Assembly (NCBI RefSeq): GCF_018390555.1
Contig: NZ_JAHBGB010000006.1
Span: forward strand, 186,001-250,000
Direction: 5' to 3'
From: Ancylobacter oerskovii
Lineage (GTDB): Bacteria > Pseudomonadota > Alphaproteobacteria > Rhizobiales > Xanthobacteraceae
DNA: 64,000 nucleotides
Shown here: piece by piece, positions 1 to 8,949 of the stretch
Layout: every line of letters starts with the position of its first letter
Position numbering within the stretch: position 1 is the stretch's first letter
Program-made: the position numbers and the translations under genes
Notes under the pieces: generated by a model
Seen by the model: only the letters and a program-made list of their open reading frames with translations
Database searches by the model: none
What the model was told of the DNA's origin: nothing

Positions 1-196
1 AGCCGCCCGACACCGAGCCGAGGAAGCTGCCGGCCTCGTCGATGACGAGATGGCTGCCGACCGGGCGCGGGGCGGAACCCCAGGTCTCCACCACCGTCGC
101 CAGGGCGACCCCGCGCCCCTCGCGGCGCCAGCGAGCGGCGGCTTCCAATACATCGTCCTCGCGCGCGCCCGGCGCGCCGGCCTTTCCGTCCGCCAT
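1..196 (-). CDS. XdhC/CoxF-family protein, N-terminal fragment (cut by window edge)
   Basis: Reading the minus strand from an ATG at 196 gives 65 residues that run off the left edge of the window. The translation contains LATVVETWGSAPRPVGSHLV followed by IDEAGSFLGSVSGG, which is the characteristic N-terminal block of XdhC/CoxF proteins. That family matures or inserts the molybdenum cofactor of xanthine dehydrogenase and CO-dehydrogenase-type enzymes. The family call rests on this block alone, because the Rossmann-like C-terminal half lies outside the window. The gene is divergent from the aminomutase-like gene, with about 87 bp between the starts. Confidence 0.72.
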   Translation of the reverse strand, partial: MADGKAGAPGAREDDVLEAAARWRREGRGVALATVVETWGSAPRPVGSHLVIDEAGSFLGSVSGG

Positions 197-283
197 GACC
201 GCCTCCCTATATGTGACGAACCATAACGCAATGCAGCACAAGCCGGCTTGCCGATAAACCCGGAAACGGTCACAAGATCGCGC

Positions 284-1366
284 ATGAAGCCGTCCCCCTC
301 GCCCCTTCCGACCGTCGCCCGCCTGCCGCGCACGCTGCGGAGCGCCACCGCGCTCGCCGAGGCGGGCCTGCTGCCGCCCGATCCGGCGCTGGAAGCGGTG
401 GGCGCCCGCTATGCGGTGGCGGTGACGGCCTCGCTGGCGACGAAGATGGTGCCGGGTGCGGCGGACGACCCGATTGCCCGGCAGTTCCTGCCCGATGCCC
501 GCGAGCTCGATGTCCAGCCGCAGGAACTGGCCGACCCGATCGGCGACGACGCCCACAGCCCGGTGCCGGGCATCGTGCACCGCTATCCCGACCGCGCGCT
601 GCTGAAGCTGGTCGGCGTCTGCGCCGTCTATTGCCGGTTCTGCTTCCGCCGCGAGATGGTCGGCCCCGGTGCCGAGACCGGCCTGTCCGAGGAGGCCCTT
701 GACGGCGCCCTCGCCTATATCGCCGGCCACCCGGAAATCTGGGAAGTGGTGGTGACCGGAGGCGATCCGTTCATGGCCTCGCCGCGCCGGCTCAAGGAGC
801 TGCTGAAGCGCCTCGCCGCCCTCGGGCATGTGAAGATCGTCCGCTTCCATACCCGCGTGCCGGTGGCGGCGCCGGAGCGCGTCACCGGCGCCCTGGTCGA
901 GGCGCTGCGGGTGCCGGGCCTCACCACCTGGGTCGCCGTGCATGCCAACCACGCCAGCGAGCTCGACGACGGGGTGCACGCGGCGCTGGCCCGCCTTGCC
1001 GATGGCGGTATCGCGCTGGTCGGCCAGAGCGTGCTGCTGCGAGGGGTGAACGACGACGCCGAGACGCTGGCGGCGCTGTTCCGGGCTCTCGTGGAGGCGC
1101 GGGTGAAGCCCTATTACCTGCACCATCCTGACCTTGCGCCGGGCACCGTGCATTTCCGCCTGCCCGTCGAGCGTGGGCAGGAACTGATGCGGGCGCTGCG
1201 CGGGCGCGTCTCCGGCCTCGCCTTGCCGACCTATGTGCTCGACATTCCCGGCGGCCACGGCAAGGTGCCGATCGGCCCCGGCTATATCGAGCCGGCGCCG
1301 GAAGGCTGGCGCGTCACCGACTATTGCGGCGGCATCCATGGCTACGATCCGGCGGCGGAACGGTGA
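284..1366 (+). CDS. Lysine 2,3-aminomutase-like radical SAM protein (EpmB/KamA family)
   Basis: The product has 360 residues from the ATG at 284; an in-frame TTG at 248 would add 12. It carries the radical SAM cluster motif CAVYCRFC (C113, C117, C120), preceded by the family block PVPGIVHRYPDRALLK and followed by the glycine-rich VVTGGDPF motif that binds S-adenosylmethionine. Its length fits the short EpmB-like members, which beta-lysylate elongation factor P together with EpmA, better than catabolic KamA enzymes of about 415 residues. No epmA or efp gene is visible nearby, so the substrate (EF-P lysine or free lysine) is inferred. The stop codon overlaps the GTG start of the next gene by 4 bp, so the two are probably translationally coupled. 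Confidence 0.85.
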   Translation: MKPSPSPLPTVARLPRTLRSATALAEAGLLPPDPALEAVGARYAVAVTASLATKMVPGAADDPIARQFLPDARELDVQPQELADPIGDDAHSPVPGIVHRYPDRALLKLVGVCAVYCRFCFRREMVGPGAETGLSEEALDGALAYIAGHPEIWEVVVTGGDPFMASPRRLKELLKRLAALGHVKIVRFHTRVPVAAPERVTGALVEALRVPGLTTWVAVHANHASELDDGVHAALARLADGGIALVGQSVLLRGVNDDAETLAALFRALVEARVKPYYLHHPDLAPGTVHFRLPVERGQELMRALRGRVSGLALPTYVLDIPGGHGKVPIGPGYIEPAPEGWRVTDYCGGIHGYDPAAER

Positions 1367-2553
1367 GCGCACGCGCGGAGTACTGGGACGTCGTCATCCT
1401 CGGCGCCGGCGCCGCCGGGCTGATGTGCGCCATCGAGGCTGCCAGGCGCGGGCGCCGCACCCTCGTCCTCGATCATGCTCGCGCACCGGGTGAGAAAATC
1501 CGCATATCCGGCGGCGGACGCTGCAATTTCACCAATATAGAGACGACGCCGAAAAGCTTCCTTTCCGCCAATCCCCGCTTCTGCATCTCGGCGCTGAACC
1601 GCTATACCCCGCACGACTTCATTGCCCTGGTGCGGCGCCACGCCATCGCCTTCCACGAGAAGACGCTCGGGCAGCTGTTCTGCGACGGCTCGGCGCGGCA
1701 GATCGTCGACATGCTGCTGCGGGAGTTGCGGGACGCCGGGGGCGAACTGCGGCTCGCCACCTCGGTTTCGCTGCCGGACAGGGACGACGGTACTTTCCGG
1801 CTCGCGACGTCCTCCGGGCCGATCGCCTGCGCGGCTCTCGTCGTGGCCACCGGCGGCAAGTCGATCCCCAAGATGGGCGCCACCGGCTTCGGCTACGACG
1901 TTGCGGCGCGTTTCGGCCTCAAGGTGACGACCACCCGACCGGGGCTGGTGCCGCTGACCCTCGATCCTCCGTCGCTGGAGCGGCTCGCTCCCCTGTCGGG
2001 AATCGGCCTGCCCGCGCGGGTGTCCCACGGCAAGACCGACTTCGACGAAGCGGTGCTGTTCACGCATCGCGGCCTGTCGGGCCCGGCAATCCTGCAGATC
2101 TCCTCCTATTGGCGCGAGGGCGAGGAGATCGCCGTCGACCTCGCGCCTGGCATCGACGTGTTCGCGGCCTTGAAGGCGGCACGCGCCGAGAATGGCCGGC
2201 AGGCGCCGGCGAGCGCGCTGACAGCCCTGTTGCCGCGCCGGCTGGCACAGCTTCTCGGCGACGACCACGCCCCGGCCCGCAACCTTGCCGACCTGCCCGA
2301 CAAGCTGCTGCGCCCGCTTGCACAGGCCGTCAATGAATGGCGGTTCAAGCCCGCCGGATCGGAAGGCTACCGTACCGCCGAGGTCACGCTCGGCGGCGTC
2401 GATACGGACGAACTCGACCAGAAGGCCATGCAGGCCCGCCGCGTGCCCGGCCTCTATTTCGTCGGCGAGGTGGTGGACGTCACCGGCTGGCTCGGCGGCT
2501 ACAATTTCCAGTGGGCGTGGTCGTCCGGCTGGGCGGCGGGCCAGGCCGTCTGA
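1363..2553 (+). CDS. HI0933/BaiN-family NAD(P)/FAD-dependent oxidoreductase
   Basis: The product has 396 residues. The N-terminal dinucleotide-binding loop GAGAAGLMCAIEAARRG is followed by the family block EKIRISGGGRCNFTN, and the C-terminus carries GLYFVGEVVDVTGWLGGYN, typical of HI0933-like flavoproteins (YhiN/BaiN type). I chose the GTG at 1363 because it overlaps the upstream stop (GTGA) and begins 10 residues before the FAD motif; an in-frame TTG at 1324 is less likely. The physiological reaction of most members is unknown, and BaiN is a flavin reductase in bile-acid metabolism in some gut bacteria. Nothing in this context defines a substrate. Confidence 0.88.
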   Translation: MSARAEYWDVVILGAGAAGLMCAIEAARRGRRTLVLDHARAPGEKIRISGGGRCNFTNIETTPKSFLSANPRFCISALNRYTPHDFIALVRRHAIAFHEKTLGQLFCDGSARQIVDMLLRELRDAGGELRLATSVSLPDRDDGTFRLATSSGPIACAALVVATGGKSIPKMGATGFGYDVAARFGLKVTTTRPGLVPLTLDPPSLERLAPLSGIGLPARVSHGKTDFDEAVLFTHRGLSGPAILQISSYWREGEEIAVDLAPGIDVFAALKAARAENGRQAPASALTALLPRRLAQLLGDDHAPARNLADLPDKLLRPLAQAVNEWRFKPAGSEGYRTAEVTLGGVDTDELDQKAMQARRVPGLYFVGEVVDVTGWLGGYNFQWAWSSGWAAGQAV

Positions 2554-3007
2554 TACCGCTTCCGCCGGGGCCTGCGCTACAGGCGGATATTCCCTGCCCG
2601 CTCCCGATCCGCCCGAAACGACTCGCCGCCGAGAGCGCCGATGGTAGCCCGGTCGAGGCGACGGGTGCCGCGACGTCGCCGCGGCGGCGGGGCGTTATTG
2701 CATCGCCATTCAAAAATGGGGGATTGTGACGCGAAAGCGACATTTTTCAGGCGATTAATACCGGCGCCTCGACGTGAATTAGCACCCTCCAATCGCCTGA
2801 AAATGATTAGATTTTTGGCATTGGAGGTATTTAAGCACCCAAGTATCACTTCTTTCGATGATTTGCATTTCGTCTTTCGATCGAATTGTATCGGATCGCG
2901 GCGCAGGCTAAGACTCTGCGAGCCCATCTCCCGGGCACGATGACAATATGGGCAAACCATACGGGAGATGGGGTGGCGACATCGGCTGAGGGGAGCCGGC
3001 ACAGATT
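2554..3007. other. 454-bp leader/promoter region upstream of the liv operon
   Basis: I see no convincing gene in this gap. Its centre (about 2700-2900) is clearly more AT-rich than the flanking genes. It contains a 13-bp perfect inverted repeat (TTTTCAGGCGATT at 2744-2756 and AATCGCCTGAAAA at 2791-2803) and a TTCGATCGAA palindrome near 2876. The most likely content is the promoter and control sites of the branched-chain amino acid transport operon. Confidence 0.6.
2744..2803. promoter_or_regulatory. Long inverted repeat in the liv leader
   Basis: Two perfectly complementary 13-base arms (TTTTCAGGCGATT at 2744-2756, AATCGCCTGAAAA at 2791-2803) are separated by 34 bases, ending about 205 bp before livH. 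If transcribed it would fold into a hairpin with a large loop. If not, it could be a split operator. There is no T-run after the right arm, so it is not a simple terminator. Function unknown. Confidence 0.55.
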
Positions 3008-3925
3008 ATGGACGTTTTCGTACAGCAGCTCATCAACGGGCTGACGCTGGGATCGATCTACGGATTGATCGCCATCGGCTACACAATGGTCTTCGGCATC
3101 ATCGGCATGGTGAACTTCGCGCATGGCGACGTGTTCATGGTGTCGACCTTCATCGCCCTCGTCTGCTTCCTTCTGCTGACGACGGTGCTGGGCATCACCT
3201 CGATCTTCCTGGCGCTGGCCATCGTGCTGGTGGTGGCGATGTTCTTCACGTCGCTGATGAACTGGGCGATCGAGCGCGTGGCCTATCGGCCGTTGCGCGG
3301 CTCGTTCCGCCTGGCGCCGATGATCTCGGCGATCGGCATGTCGATCTTCCTCGCCAATTTCGTGCAGGTGTCGCAGGGCCCGCGCAACAAGCCGGTGCCG
3401 CCGATGGTCACCGACGTGATCGTGATCATGGAGCGCGAGGGCTACCAGGTCACGCTTGCCTGGAAGCAGGTCATCATCATGGTGCTGACCAGCGCACTGC
3501 TCGGCGGCTTCTGGTACCTGGTGCAGAAGACCTCGCTCGGCCGGGCGCAGCGCGCCGTCGAGCAGGACCGCAAGATGGCGGCGCTGCTCGGCATCAATGT
3601 CGACCACACCATCTCGCTGACCTTCGTCATCGGCGCCGCGCTCGCTGCCGTCGCCGGCACCATGTACCTGATGTATTACGGCGTGGCGAACTTCGCCGAC
3701 GGCTTCGTGCCGGGCGTGAAGGCCTTCACCGCCGCGGTGCTCGGCGGCATCGGCTCGCTGCCTGGCGCGGTGCTCGGCGGGCTGCTGATCGGGCTCATCG
3801 AGGTGTTCTGGTCGGCCTATTTCTCCATCGAATACAAGGACGTGGCGGCTTTCTCCATCCTTGCCATCACGTTGATCTTCCTGCCGCAGGGCCTGCTCGG
3901 CCGGCCGGAAGTCGAGAAGGTGTGA
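3008..3925 (+). CDS. livH: Branched-chain amino acid ABC transporter permease LivH
   Basis: The 305-residue integral membrane protein begins [20 protein letters not shown] and continues with [20 protein letters not shown], the hallmark N-terminal block of LivH permeases. About eight hydrophobic segments follow, and the C-terminus has the conserved [17 protein letters not shown] motif. With LivM it forms the inner-membrane channel of the high-affinity importer for leucine, isoleucine, valine and related amino acids. It is the first gene of an operon in which livM follows after 7 bp. Length is normal for the family (about 300). A GGGGAG stretch lies about 13 bp before the ATG. Confidence 0.95.
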   Translation: MDVFVQQLINGLTLGSIYGLIAIGYTMVFGIIGMVNFAHGDVFMVSTFIALVCFLLLTTVLGITSIFLALAIVLVVAMFFTSLMNWAIERVAYRPLRGSFRLAPMISAIGMSIFLANFVQVSQGPRNKPVPPMVTDVIVIMEREGYQVTLAWKQVIIMVLTSALLGGFWYLVQKTSLGRAQRAVEQDRKMAALLGINVDHTISLTFVIGAALAAVAGTMYLMYYGVANFADGFVPGVKAFTAAVLGGIGSLPGAVLGGLLIGLIEVFWSAYFSIEYKDVAAFSILAITLIFLPQGLLGRPEVEKV

Positions 3926-3932
3926 GGCAGGC

Positions 3933-5372
3933 ATGGCCGTCGACACCGCACATCCGGCTGGCGCCGTCGCAGGCTCCGGCACGTCCATCCTTCCCGGCGC
4001 CCTCAAGGACGCCTTCCTCACCGGGCTGATCGCCCTCGGCCTGCTCGGCCCGCTGGTCGGCTTCCAGACGGTGATCATCGACGGCGCGCTCGGCCTCGCC
4101 TATCGCCCGCTCGTCGTCGCCATCATGGTCGGCATCATCTTCGTCGGCCGGCTGATCCTCAACCTCACCGTCTGGTCGCCGAACCGGGCGCCCAAGGCGA
4201 ATGCCGGATCCGGGCCGCTCGCCCGCGGCGCGCTCGCCATCGCCCCGGCCTTCAAGCCGGCGCTGCTGGCCTTCGCGGTGCTGTTCCCGGCGATCGCCGC
4301 CTTCGCCATGGGCGGACTGAACGAGAGCCGCTACCTGCTCGATCTCGGCATCCTCATCCTCACCTATGTGATGCTGGGCTGGGGTCTCAACATCGTGGTC
4401 GGCCTCGCCGGCCTGCTCGACCTCGGCTATGTCGCCTTCTACGCGGTCGGCGCCTACACCTATGCGCTGCTCGCCACCTCGACGCCGGTGAACGACTTCT
4501 TCGCCGCGATACTCGGCGAGACGTTCTGGGCCAACTGGGCGTTCTGGTTCTGCCTGCCCGCCGCCGGCCTCTTCGCCGGCCTGTGGGGCATGATCCTCGG
4601 CTTCCCGGTGCTGCGGCTGCGCGGTGATTACCTCGCCATCGTCACGCTGGCCTTCGGCGAGATCATCCGCCTGGTGCTGATCAACTGGGTGGACTTCACC
4701 GGCGGCGGCGCCGGCATCGCCTCGATCCCGCGCGCGACGTTCTTCGGCATTCCGTTCAATGCCAGCGAGGACGGCTTCGCGGCGCTGTTCGGGCTCGAAT
4801 TCAACCCGATGCACCGCATCGTCTTCCTCTACTTCGTCATTCTCGTCCTGGCGCTGATCACCGCCTTCACCACGGTGCGGCTGCGCCGCCTACCGGTGGG
4901 GCGTGCCTGGGAAGCGCTGCGCGAGGACGAGATCGCCTGTCGCTCGCTCGGCATCAACACCACCAATGTGAAGCTCTCGGCCTTCGCCACCGGCGCGATG
5001 TTCGGCGGCTTCGCCGGCTGCTTCTTTGCGGTGCGCGCCGGCTTCGTCTCGCCGGAAAGCTTCACCTTCGACATCTCGGCGATGATCCTCGCCATCGTGG
5101 TGCTCGGCGGCATGGGCTCGCAGATCGGCGTCGCCGTCGCCGCGGCGGTGATGATGGGCGGCATGGAGATGCTGCGCAATCTGGGCTTCCTCAAGCAGGT
5201 GTTCGGCAACGATTTCGATCCCAGCCTCTACCGCATGCTGCTGTTCGGCTTCGCCATGGTGGCGATCATGATCTGGAAGCCGCGCGGCCTTGTCTCCTCC
5301 CGCGATCCGACGATCTTTCTCAAGGAGAAGAAGGCGGTTTCCGGCAGCCTCGTGAAGGAAGGGCACGGCTGA
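3933..5372 (+). CDS. livM: Branched-chain amino acid ABC transporter permease LivM
   Basis: This second permease of the importer has 479 residues. The first 120 residues form an extra hydrophobic N-terminal region (DUF3382-like, also present in E. coli LivM), and the core permease follows with [20 protein letters not shown] and the cytoplasmic loop [20 protein letters not shown] that contacts the ATPases. The C-terminal tail ends in charged residues ([18 protein letters not shown]). It is somewhat longer than E. coli LivM (425). The stop overlaps the livG start by one base (TGATG), indicating translational coupling. Confidence 0.95.
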   Translation: MAVDTAHPAGAVAGSGTSILPGALKDAFLTGLIALGLLGPLVGFQTVIIDGALGLAYRPLVVAIMVGIIFVGRLILNLTVWSPNRAPKANAGSGPLARGALAIAPAFKPALLAFAVLFPAIAAFAMGGLNESRYLLDLGILILTYVMLGWGLNIVVGLAGLLDLGYVAFYAVGAYTYALLATSTPVNDFFAAILGETFWANWAFWFCLPAAGLFAGLWGMILGFPVLRLRGDYLAIVTLAFGEIIRLVLINWVDFTGGGAGIASIPRATFFGIPFNASEDGFAALFGLEFNPMHRIVFLYFVILVLALITAFTTVRLRRLPVGRAWEALREDEIACRSLGINTTNVKLSAFATGAMFGGFAGCFFAVRAGFVSPESFTFDISAMILAIVVLGGMGSQIGVAVAAAVMMGGMEMLRNLGFLKQVFGNDFDPSLYRMLLFGFAMVAIMIWKPRGLVSSRDPTIFLKEKKAVSGSLVKEGHG

Positions 5373-6322
5373 TGGCTGAGATGGCTCTCCCCCTGCACGG
5401 CTGGGACAAGGACCCGATCCTCTCGGTCGAGCACCTGTTCATGCGCTTTGGCGGCCTCATCGCCGTCAACGACCTGTCGTTCAAGGTCGGGCGCGGCGAC
5501 ATCACCGCGCTGATCGGCCCCAACGGCGCCGGCAAGACCACGGTGTTCAACTGCATCACCGGCTTCTACAAGCCGAGCGAAGGCCGCCTCGTGCTCGCCC
5601 ATGGCCGCGCGCCGACCGATGCCGAGCTCGCGGCGGTGACGCTGAACGGCGAGCGTGCCCTCGCCGGCCCCGACGCCGGCGTGTACCTGCTGGAGCGGAT
5701 GCCCGACTACAAGGTGTCCGGCGAGGCCAAGGTGGCGCGCACCTTCCAGAATATCCGGCTGTTCACCGGCATGACGGTGCTGGAAAACCTGATGGTCGCC
5801 CAGCACAACGCGCTGATGGCCGCATCCGGCTATTCGCTCAAGGGGCTGTTCGGCTTGCCCGGCTACACCGCGGCGCAGCGCCAGGCCACCGAGCGGGCCA
5901 AGTACTGGCTCGACAAGGTGGGGCTCACCGAACGGGCCGACGATCCGGCGGGCGACCTGCCCTATGGCGCGCAGCGCCGGCTGGAGATCGCCCGCGCCAT
6001 GTGCTCGGGCCCGATCCTGCTCTGCCTCGACGAGCCGGCCGCCGGCCTCAACCCGCGCGAAAGCCTGGAGCTGAACGAGCTCCTGCGCGCCATCCGCGCC
6101 GAGCACGGCACGTCCATCCTTCTCATCGAACACGACATGAGCGTGGTGATGGAAATCTCTGACCATGTGGTCGTCCTCGACTACGGCACCAAGATCTCCG
6201 ACGGCACCCCCGAGGCGGTGAAGAACGACCCTCGCGTCATCGCCGCCTATCTCGGCGTGGACGAGGACGCGGTCGAGGAGGTCGAGGCGGTGCTCGACGA
6301 AGCCACGGGGGCGCAATCGTGA
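5372..6322 (+). CDS. livG: Branched-chain amino acid ABC transporter ATP-binding protein LivG, with an internal insertion
   Basis: The 316-residue ATPase carries Walker A GPNGAGKTT (residues 49-57), the LivG-type ARTFQNIRLF Q-loop block, a degenerate signature (LPYGAQRRLEIARAM) and Walker B LLCLDEPAAGLNP. Most LivG proteins are about 255 residues. The extra length here comes from roughly 35 residues (around 70-115) between Walker A and the Q-loop, which include APTDAELAAVTLNGERALAG, plus an acidic tail (DEDAVEEVEAVLDEATGAQS). The reading frame is intact and the key motifs are kept, so this looks like a lineage insertion and not damage. It overlaps livF by 4 bp. Confidence 0.95.
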   Translation: MAEMALPLHGWDKDPILSVEHLFMRFGGLIAVNDLSFKVGRGDITALIGPNGAGKTTVFNCITGFYKPSEGRLVLAHGRAPTDAELAAVTLNGERALAGPDAGVYLLERMPDYKVSGEAKVARTFQNIRLFTGMTVLENLMVAQHNALMAASGYSLKGLFGLPGYTAAQRQATERAKYWLDKVGLTERADDPAGDLPYGAQRRLEIARAMCSGPILLCLDEPAAGLNPRESLELNELLRAIRAEHGTSILLIEHDMSVVMEISDHVVVLDYGTKISDGTPEAVKNDPRVIAAYLGVDEDAVEEVEAVLDEATGAQS

Positions 6323-7062
6323 GCGCTGCCGTGACTGCTTCCGAGCCCATGCTGGCCATTCGCGGCGTCAAGACCTTCTACGGTAACATCATGGCGCTGA
6401 AGGGCGTCGACGTGGACGTCCATCGCGGCGAGATCGTCACGCTGATCGGCTCCAACGGCGCCGGCAAGTCCACGCTGATGATGACCATCTTCGGTCAGCC
6501 GCGCGCCCGCGAGGGGCAGATCCTCTACGAGGGCCGCGACATTACGCGGATGCCGACCCACGAGATCGCGCATCTGAAGATCGCGCAGTCTCCCGAGGGC
6601 CGGCGCATCTTCCCGCGCATGACGGTGTTCGAAAACCTGCAGATGGGCGCCTCCATCGACAATTTCGAGCATTTCGACGGCGACCTCGAGCGGGTGTTCA
6701 CGCTGTTCCCCCGCCTGAAGGAGCGCATTGGCCAGCGCGGCGGCACGCTGTCGGGCGGCGAGCAGCAGATGCTCGCCATCGGCCGGGCGCTGATGAGCCG
6801 CCCGCGCCTGCTGATGCTGGACGAGCCCTCGCTCGGCCTCGCGCCGCTGATCGTCAAGCAGATCTTCGACGCCATACGCGAGCTCAACCGCACGGAAGGG
6901 CTCACCGTGTTCCTGGTCGAGCAGAACGCCTTCCATGCGCTGAAGCTCGCCCATCGCGGCTATGTGCTGGTCAACGGCGCCGTCACCATGTCCGGCGCGG
7001 GGCGCGAGCTCCTCGAGCGGCCGGAGGTGCGGGCCGCCTATCTCGAAGGCGGGAGGCACTGA
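6319..7062 (+). CDS. livF: Branched-chain amino acid ABC transporter ATP-binding protein LivF
   Basis: The 247-residue ATPase begins at a GTG that overlaps the livG stop (GTGA). It has Walker A GSNGAGKST (44-52), the LivF-specific SPEGRRIFPRMTV Q-loop block, signature LSGGEQQMLAIGRALM, Walker B LLMLDEPSLGLAP and switch-region FLVEQN. It pairs with LivG to energise the LivHM channel. Length and motifs are typical. The next gene starts only 1 bp after its stop codon. Confidence 0.95.
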   Translation: MSAAVTASEPMLAIRGVKTFYGNIMALKGVDVDVHRGEIVTLIGSNGAGKSTLMMTIFGQPRAREGQILYEGRDITRMPTHEIAHLKIAQSPEGRRIFPRMTVFENLQMGASIDNFEHFDGDLERVFTLFPRLKERIGQRGGTLSGGEQQMLAIGRALMSRPRLLMLDEPSLGLAPLIVKQIFDAIRELNRTEGLTVFLVEQNAFHALKLAHRGYVLVNGAVTMSGAGRELLERPEVRAAYLEGGRH

Positions 7063-7063
7063 C

Positions 7064-7543
7064 ATGGCGGCACCCACGCGTCCCACCCTCATCGCCCAGG
7101 GCGCCCCGAACAGCCTCGCCGTCGTGCTGCCGGGAGCGGTGGCGGCGGCGATCCTGCTGGCCAGCCTCTTCGCCCCCTCGCTGGTGGTGGAGGCCTCGCG
7201 GGCGGATTTCTACCTCGTCACCGTATTCCTCGGCGGCGGCGCCGCCTGGCTGTCCGGCCGGGCCGTGGCTTCGACCTGGCGAGGCTATCGGCAGGCGGTG
7301 ATCTATGCGCTGCTGCTCGGCTGCGCGGTGCGGTTCTTCCACTTCGCGCTGTTCCAGGGCACGCTGCTCAGCCTGCCGCATTTCATCACCGACACCGCCT
7401 TCGTGCTGGCGCTCTCGACGCTCGGTTTCCGTGCCGAACGGGCGACGCAGATGGCGACGCGCTACAGCTGGCTTTTCCGCCAGGCCGGCCTGTTCGGCTG
7501 GCGGCGCGGGACCTCGGAAACGCCGCCGGAGGACGCCGCGTAA
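7064..7543 (+). CDS. Small membrane protein in the liv operon (DUF6867-like)
   Basis: The 159-residue protein starts at an ATG right after livF. It has about three or four hydrophobic segments (around 20-45, 50-65, 85-110 and 110-130) and a basic C-terminus. No catalytic motif is visible. I believe it matches a family of unknown function (DUF6867) often seen beside liv genes in Hyphomicrobiales, but this is from memory of gene context. Tight packing between livF and livJ suggests co-expression and a possible accessory role in amino acid transport. Confidence 0.75.
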   Translation: MAAPTRPTLIAQGAPNSLAVVLPGAVAAAILLASLFAPSLVVEASRADFYLVTVFLGGGAAWLSGRAVASTWRGYRQAVIYALLLGCAVRFFHFALFQGTLLSLPHFITDTAFVLALSTLGFRAERATQMATRYSWLFRQAGLFGWRRGTSETPPEDAA

Positions 7544-7680
7544 GCTGGTGCACATCTTTCGCTTCTTCCGTCGACAAGCGCCTGAAAAAGAGCAACATTT
7601 GCCCCTGGGGGCGACTGGCCTGGCCGACGGACCGGCGAACAACCAAGAACCACCCCTTTCAGAAGCAGGAGAGACCTTCC

Positions 7681-8781
7681 ATGAAGAAGTTTCTGTTTGC
7701 CGGCCTTGCGCTCAGCGCCACTCTGGCGATGGCGCTGCCGGCCTCGGCACAGGTGAAAGTCGGCGTCGGCGGTCCGATGACCGGTGCCAACGCCGCGTTC
7801 GGGGCGCAGCTGAAGAACGGCGCCGAGCAGTGGGGCGCTGACGTCAACGCCGCCGGCGGTCTGCTCGGCCAGAAGGTCGAGATCGTGGTGGGCGACGACG
7901 CCTCCAAGCCCGAGCAGGGTGTCTCCGTCGCGAACAAGTTCATCGCCGACGGCGTGAAGTTCGTGATCGGCCACTTCAACTCGGGCGTGTCGATCCCGGC
8001 TTCCGAGCAGTATGCCGAAGCCGGCGTGGTCGCCATCTCCCCGGCCTCGACCAACCCGAAGCTGACCGAGCGCAGCCTCACCAACGTGTTCCGCACCTGC
8101 GGCCGCGACGACCAGCAGGGCGCGGTGGCCGCGGACTACATCGTCAAGAACCTGAAGGACAAGAAGGTCGCGATCGTCCACGACAAGACCCCGTACGGCA
8201 AGGGTCTCGCCGACGAGACGCAGAAGGCCATGAACAAGGCCGGCATCAAGGAAGTCGTCTACGAAGGCATCAACCCGGGCGAGAAGGACTATTCGGCCCT
8301 CGTCTCGAAGCTGAAGGCCGCGAATGTCGACGTGCTCTACTATGGCGGCCTGCACACCGAAGCCGGCCTGCTGGTGCGCCAGATGCGCGACCAGGGCATG
8401 AAGACCGTGCTGTTCTCGGGTGACGGCATCACCGACAAGGAGTTCTGGACCATCGCCGGTCCGGGCGCCGCCGGCACGCTGATGACCTTCGGCCCGGATC
8501 CGCGCAAGAACCCCGCCGCCGCCAAGGTCGTCGAGGAGTTCAAGAAGAAGGGCATCGACCCGGAAGGCTACGTGCTCTACTCCTACGCCGCCGGCCAGGT
8601 GATCCAGCAGGCGGTCGACGCCACCAAGTCGCTCGACCCCAAGAAGGTCGCCGAGTACATCCACTCCGGCAAGCCCTTCGACACGGTGCTGGGCAAGCTG
8701 ACCTTCGACAAGAAGGGCGACCGCACCAATCTCGACTATGTCGTCTATGTCTGGAAGGACGGCGGCTACACCGAGCTCTGA
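7681..8781 (+). CDS. livJ: Branched-chain amino acid ABC transporter substrate-binding protein
   Basis: The 366-residue periplasmic binding protein starts with a Sec signal peptide (KKFLFAGLALSATLAMALPA then SAQ, cleavage after about residue 24). The mature protein begins VKVGVGGPMTGANAAFGAQL, the type I periplasmic-fold start typical of LivJ/LivK. A good ribosome site (CAGGAGAG) precedes the ATG. It is separated from the preceding small gene by 137 bp, enough for its own promoter, and is followed by a strong intrinsic terminator. It delivers the amino acid to LivHMGF; exact specificity (Leu/Ile/Val or broader) cannot be read from sequence. Confidence 0.93.
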   Translation: MKKFLFAGLALSATLAMALPASAQVKVGVGGPMTGANAAFGAQLKNGAEQWGADVNAAGGLLGQKVEIVVGDDASKPEQGVSVANKFIADGVKFVIGHFNSGVSIPASEQYAEAGVVAISPASTNPKLTERSLTNVFRTCGRDDQQGAVAADYIVKNLKDKKVAIVHDKTPYGKGLADETQKAMNKAGIKEVVYEGINPGEKDYSALVSKLKAANVDVLYYGGLHTEAGLLVRQMRDQGMKTVLFSGDGITDKEFWTIAGPGAAGTLMTFGPDPRKNPAAAKVVEEFKKKGIDPEGYVLYSYAAGQVIQQAVDATKSLDPKKVAEYIHSGKPFDTVLGKLTFDKKGDRTNLDYVVYVWKDGGYTEL

Positions 8782-8821
8782 TGCGCGGCGCCTGACGGCG
8801 CGTTATCGGGCCTGAACGAGA

Positions 8822-8852
8822 CCCGCCGGTGCAAGCCGGCGGGTTTTGCTTT
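8822..8852 (+). terminator. Rho-independent terminator of the liv operon
   Basis: A perfect 8-bp stem, CCCGCCGG (8822-8829) and CCGGCGGG (8836-8843), with a 6-base loop is followed by TTTTGCTTTT. It sits 40 bp after the livJ stop. Confidence 0.9.
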
Positions 8853-8949
8853 TCGCGAGGCCCCGGCGGCAGGCGGGAAGCGCACCTGCGGAGATTGTCA
8901 GCACGTCCGCGCCGGCTACACTCGTTTTCTCGGGAGGGTCGACGCGCCG

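Noticed and set aside
2641-2943. Possible 100-codon gene in the liv leader
   Set aside because: Composition is atypical, there is no ribosome site, and it runs through the inverted repeat; no family is recognisable.
5580-5730. LivG insertion considered as frameshift or sequencing error
   Set aside because: The frame is continuous, all ATPase motifs after the insertion are intact, and the inserted residues have normal composition.
7601-7612. GCCCC-TG-GGGGC palindrome before livJ as a terminator or operator
   Set aside because: A 2-base loop cannot fold properly and there is no T-run; short GC palindromes are expected by chance at this composition.
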